Positions 32,692-32,824 of a DNA stretch of 32,824 nucleotides are shown here, piece by piece. This stretch comes from Devosia epidermidihirudinis. GTDB lineage: Bacteria; Pseudomonadota; Alphaproteobacteria; Rhizobiales; Devosiaceae. Under the pieces are notes generated by a model. It saw nothing but the letters and a program-made list of their open reading frames with translations, made no database searches and was not told the origin of the DNA. Numbering within the stretch: the stretch's first letter is position 1; every line of letters begins with the position of its first letter. Position numbers and translations under genes: made by a program. The DNA is taken from positions 1 through 32,824 of the forward strand of contig NZ_LANJ01000022.1 in NCBI RefSeq assembly GCF_000971295.1, given 5' to 3'.

Positions 32692-32824
32692 CCCGGCCAT
32701 CGCTTCAGAGCGCGGCGCCAGACGGCGGCGGGCAACGAAGCAAGTCACTGAAAACAAAAGAAATTTTGAGTTTAGTGGTTTCGGTTTCCGGGTTGTTTGA
32801 GCTTTGGTTTGAATGATCTGAAAA

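Noticed and set aside
1..32824. CRISPR arrays, tRNA genes, insertion-sequence transposases or phage genes
   Set aside because: No regularly spaced repeats, cloverleaf-like sequences, transposase motifs or phage structural genes were seen on either strand.

Overview
The window looks like a chromosomal segment of an alphaproteobacterium of the order Hyphomicrobiales, possibly Devosia or a relative. The evidence is high GC, abundant rhizobial-type palindromic repeats, an Suv3/MgpS-type helicase, CarD, DUF1178 and DUF4167 proteins, and a gene order that I recall as typical of the order: methyltransferase / comF-grxC-nitrilase-DUF1178, and ubiG / lysC-ptsP-prfA-prmC-DUF4167-clpB. The genus is an inference; no rRNA gene or other marker lies inside the window.

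Left part (1-9 kb). A truncated minus-strand gene runs off the left edge. It is followed by about 800 bp of mostly palindromic repeats, then an RNA/DNA helicase, an S4 RNA-binding protein, ferredoxin FdxA and the transcription factor CarD. CarD has a long leader that contains a small terminator-like hairpin. A GFA-type zinc protein, a nucleotidyltransferase-like protein and a degenerate methyltransferase follow on the minus strand. The methyltransferase is divergent from comF-grxC-nitrilase-DUF1178.

Middle (10-15 kb). An aldo/keto reductase and its terminator are followed on the minus strand by ilvD, a small secreted protein and ubiG. ilvD has a well-formed promoter with a perfect 14-bp palindrome just upstream.

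Accessory island (about 15.0-18.6 kb). Between the divergent housekeeping genes ubiG and lysC lies an insert of lower GC content. It carries a DUF4279 gene flanked by two ~140-bp direct repeats, and a complete retron on the minus strand. The retron has a promoter, an ncRNA with recognisable a1/a2, msr stem-loops and a 22-bp msd hairpin, a nucleoside-deoxyribosyltransferase-like effector of the Ec86/St85 type, and a retron reverse transcriptase with the NAxxH, YADD and VTG motifs. The effector and RT genes are one base apart. This anti-phage system is the most interesting content of the window.

Right part (18.7-32.8 kb). lysC, ptsP (nitrogen PTS enzyme I), prfA and prmC are co-oriented. PrmC methylates the GGQ motif of PrfA, so these two neighbours work together. 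prmC contains an in-frame ~115-bp palindromic element that adds about 39 residues just before its NPPY motif. A DUF4167 gene, clpB with a heat-shock-like promoter, a 14-TM MFS transporter and a convergent M23 peptidase follow. The last 200 bp look like the promoter and leader of a plus-strand rRNA operon that would begin beyond the right edge.
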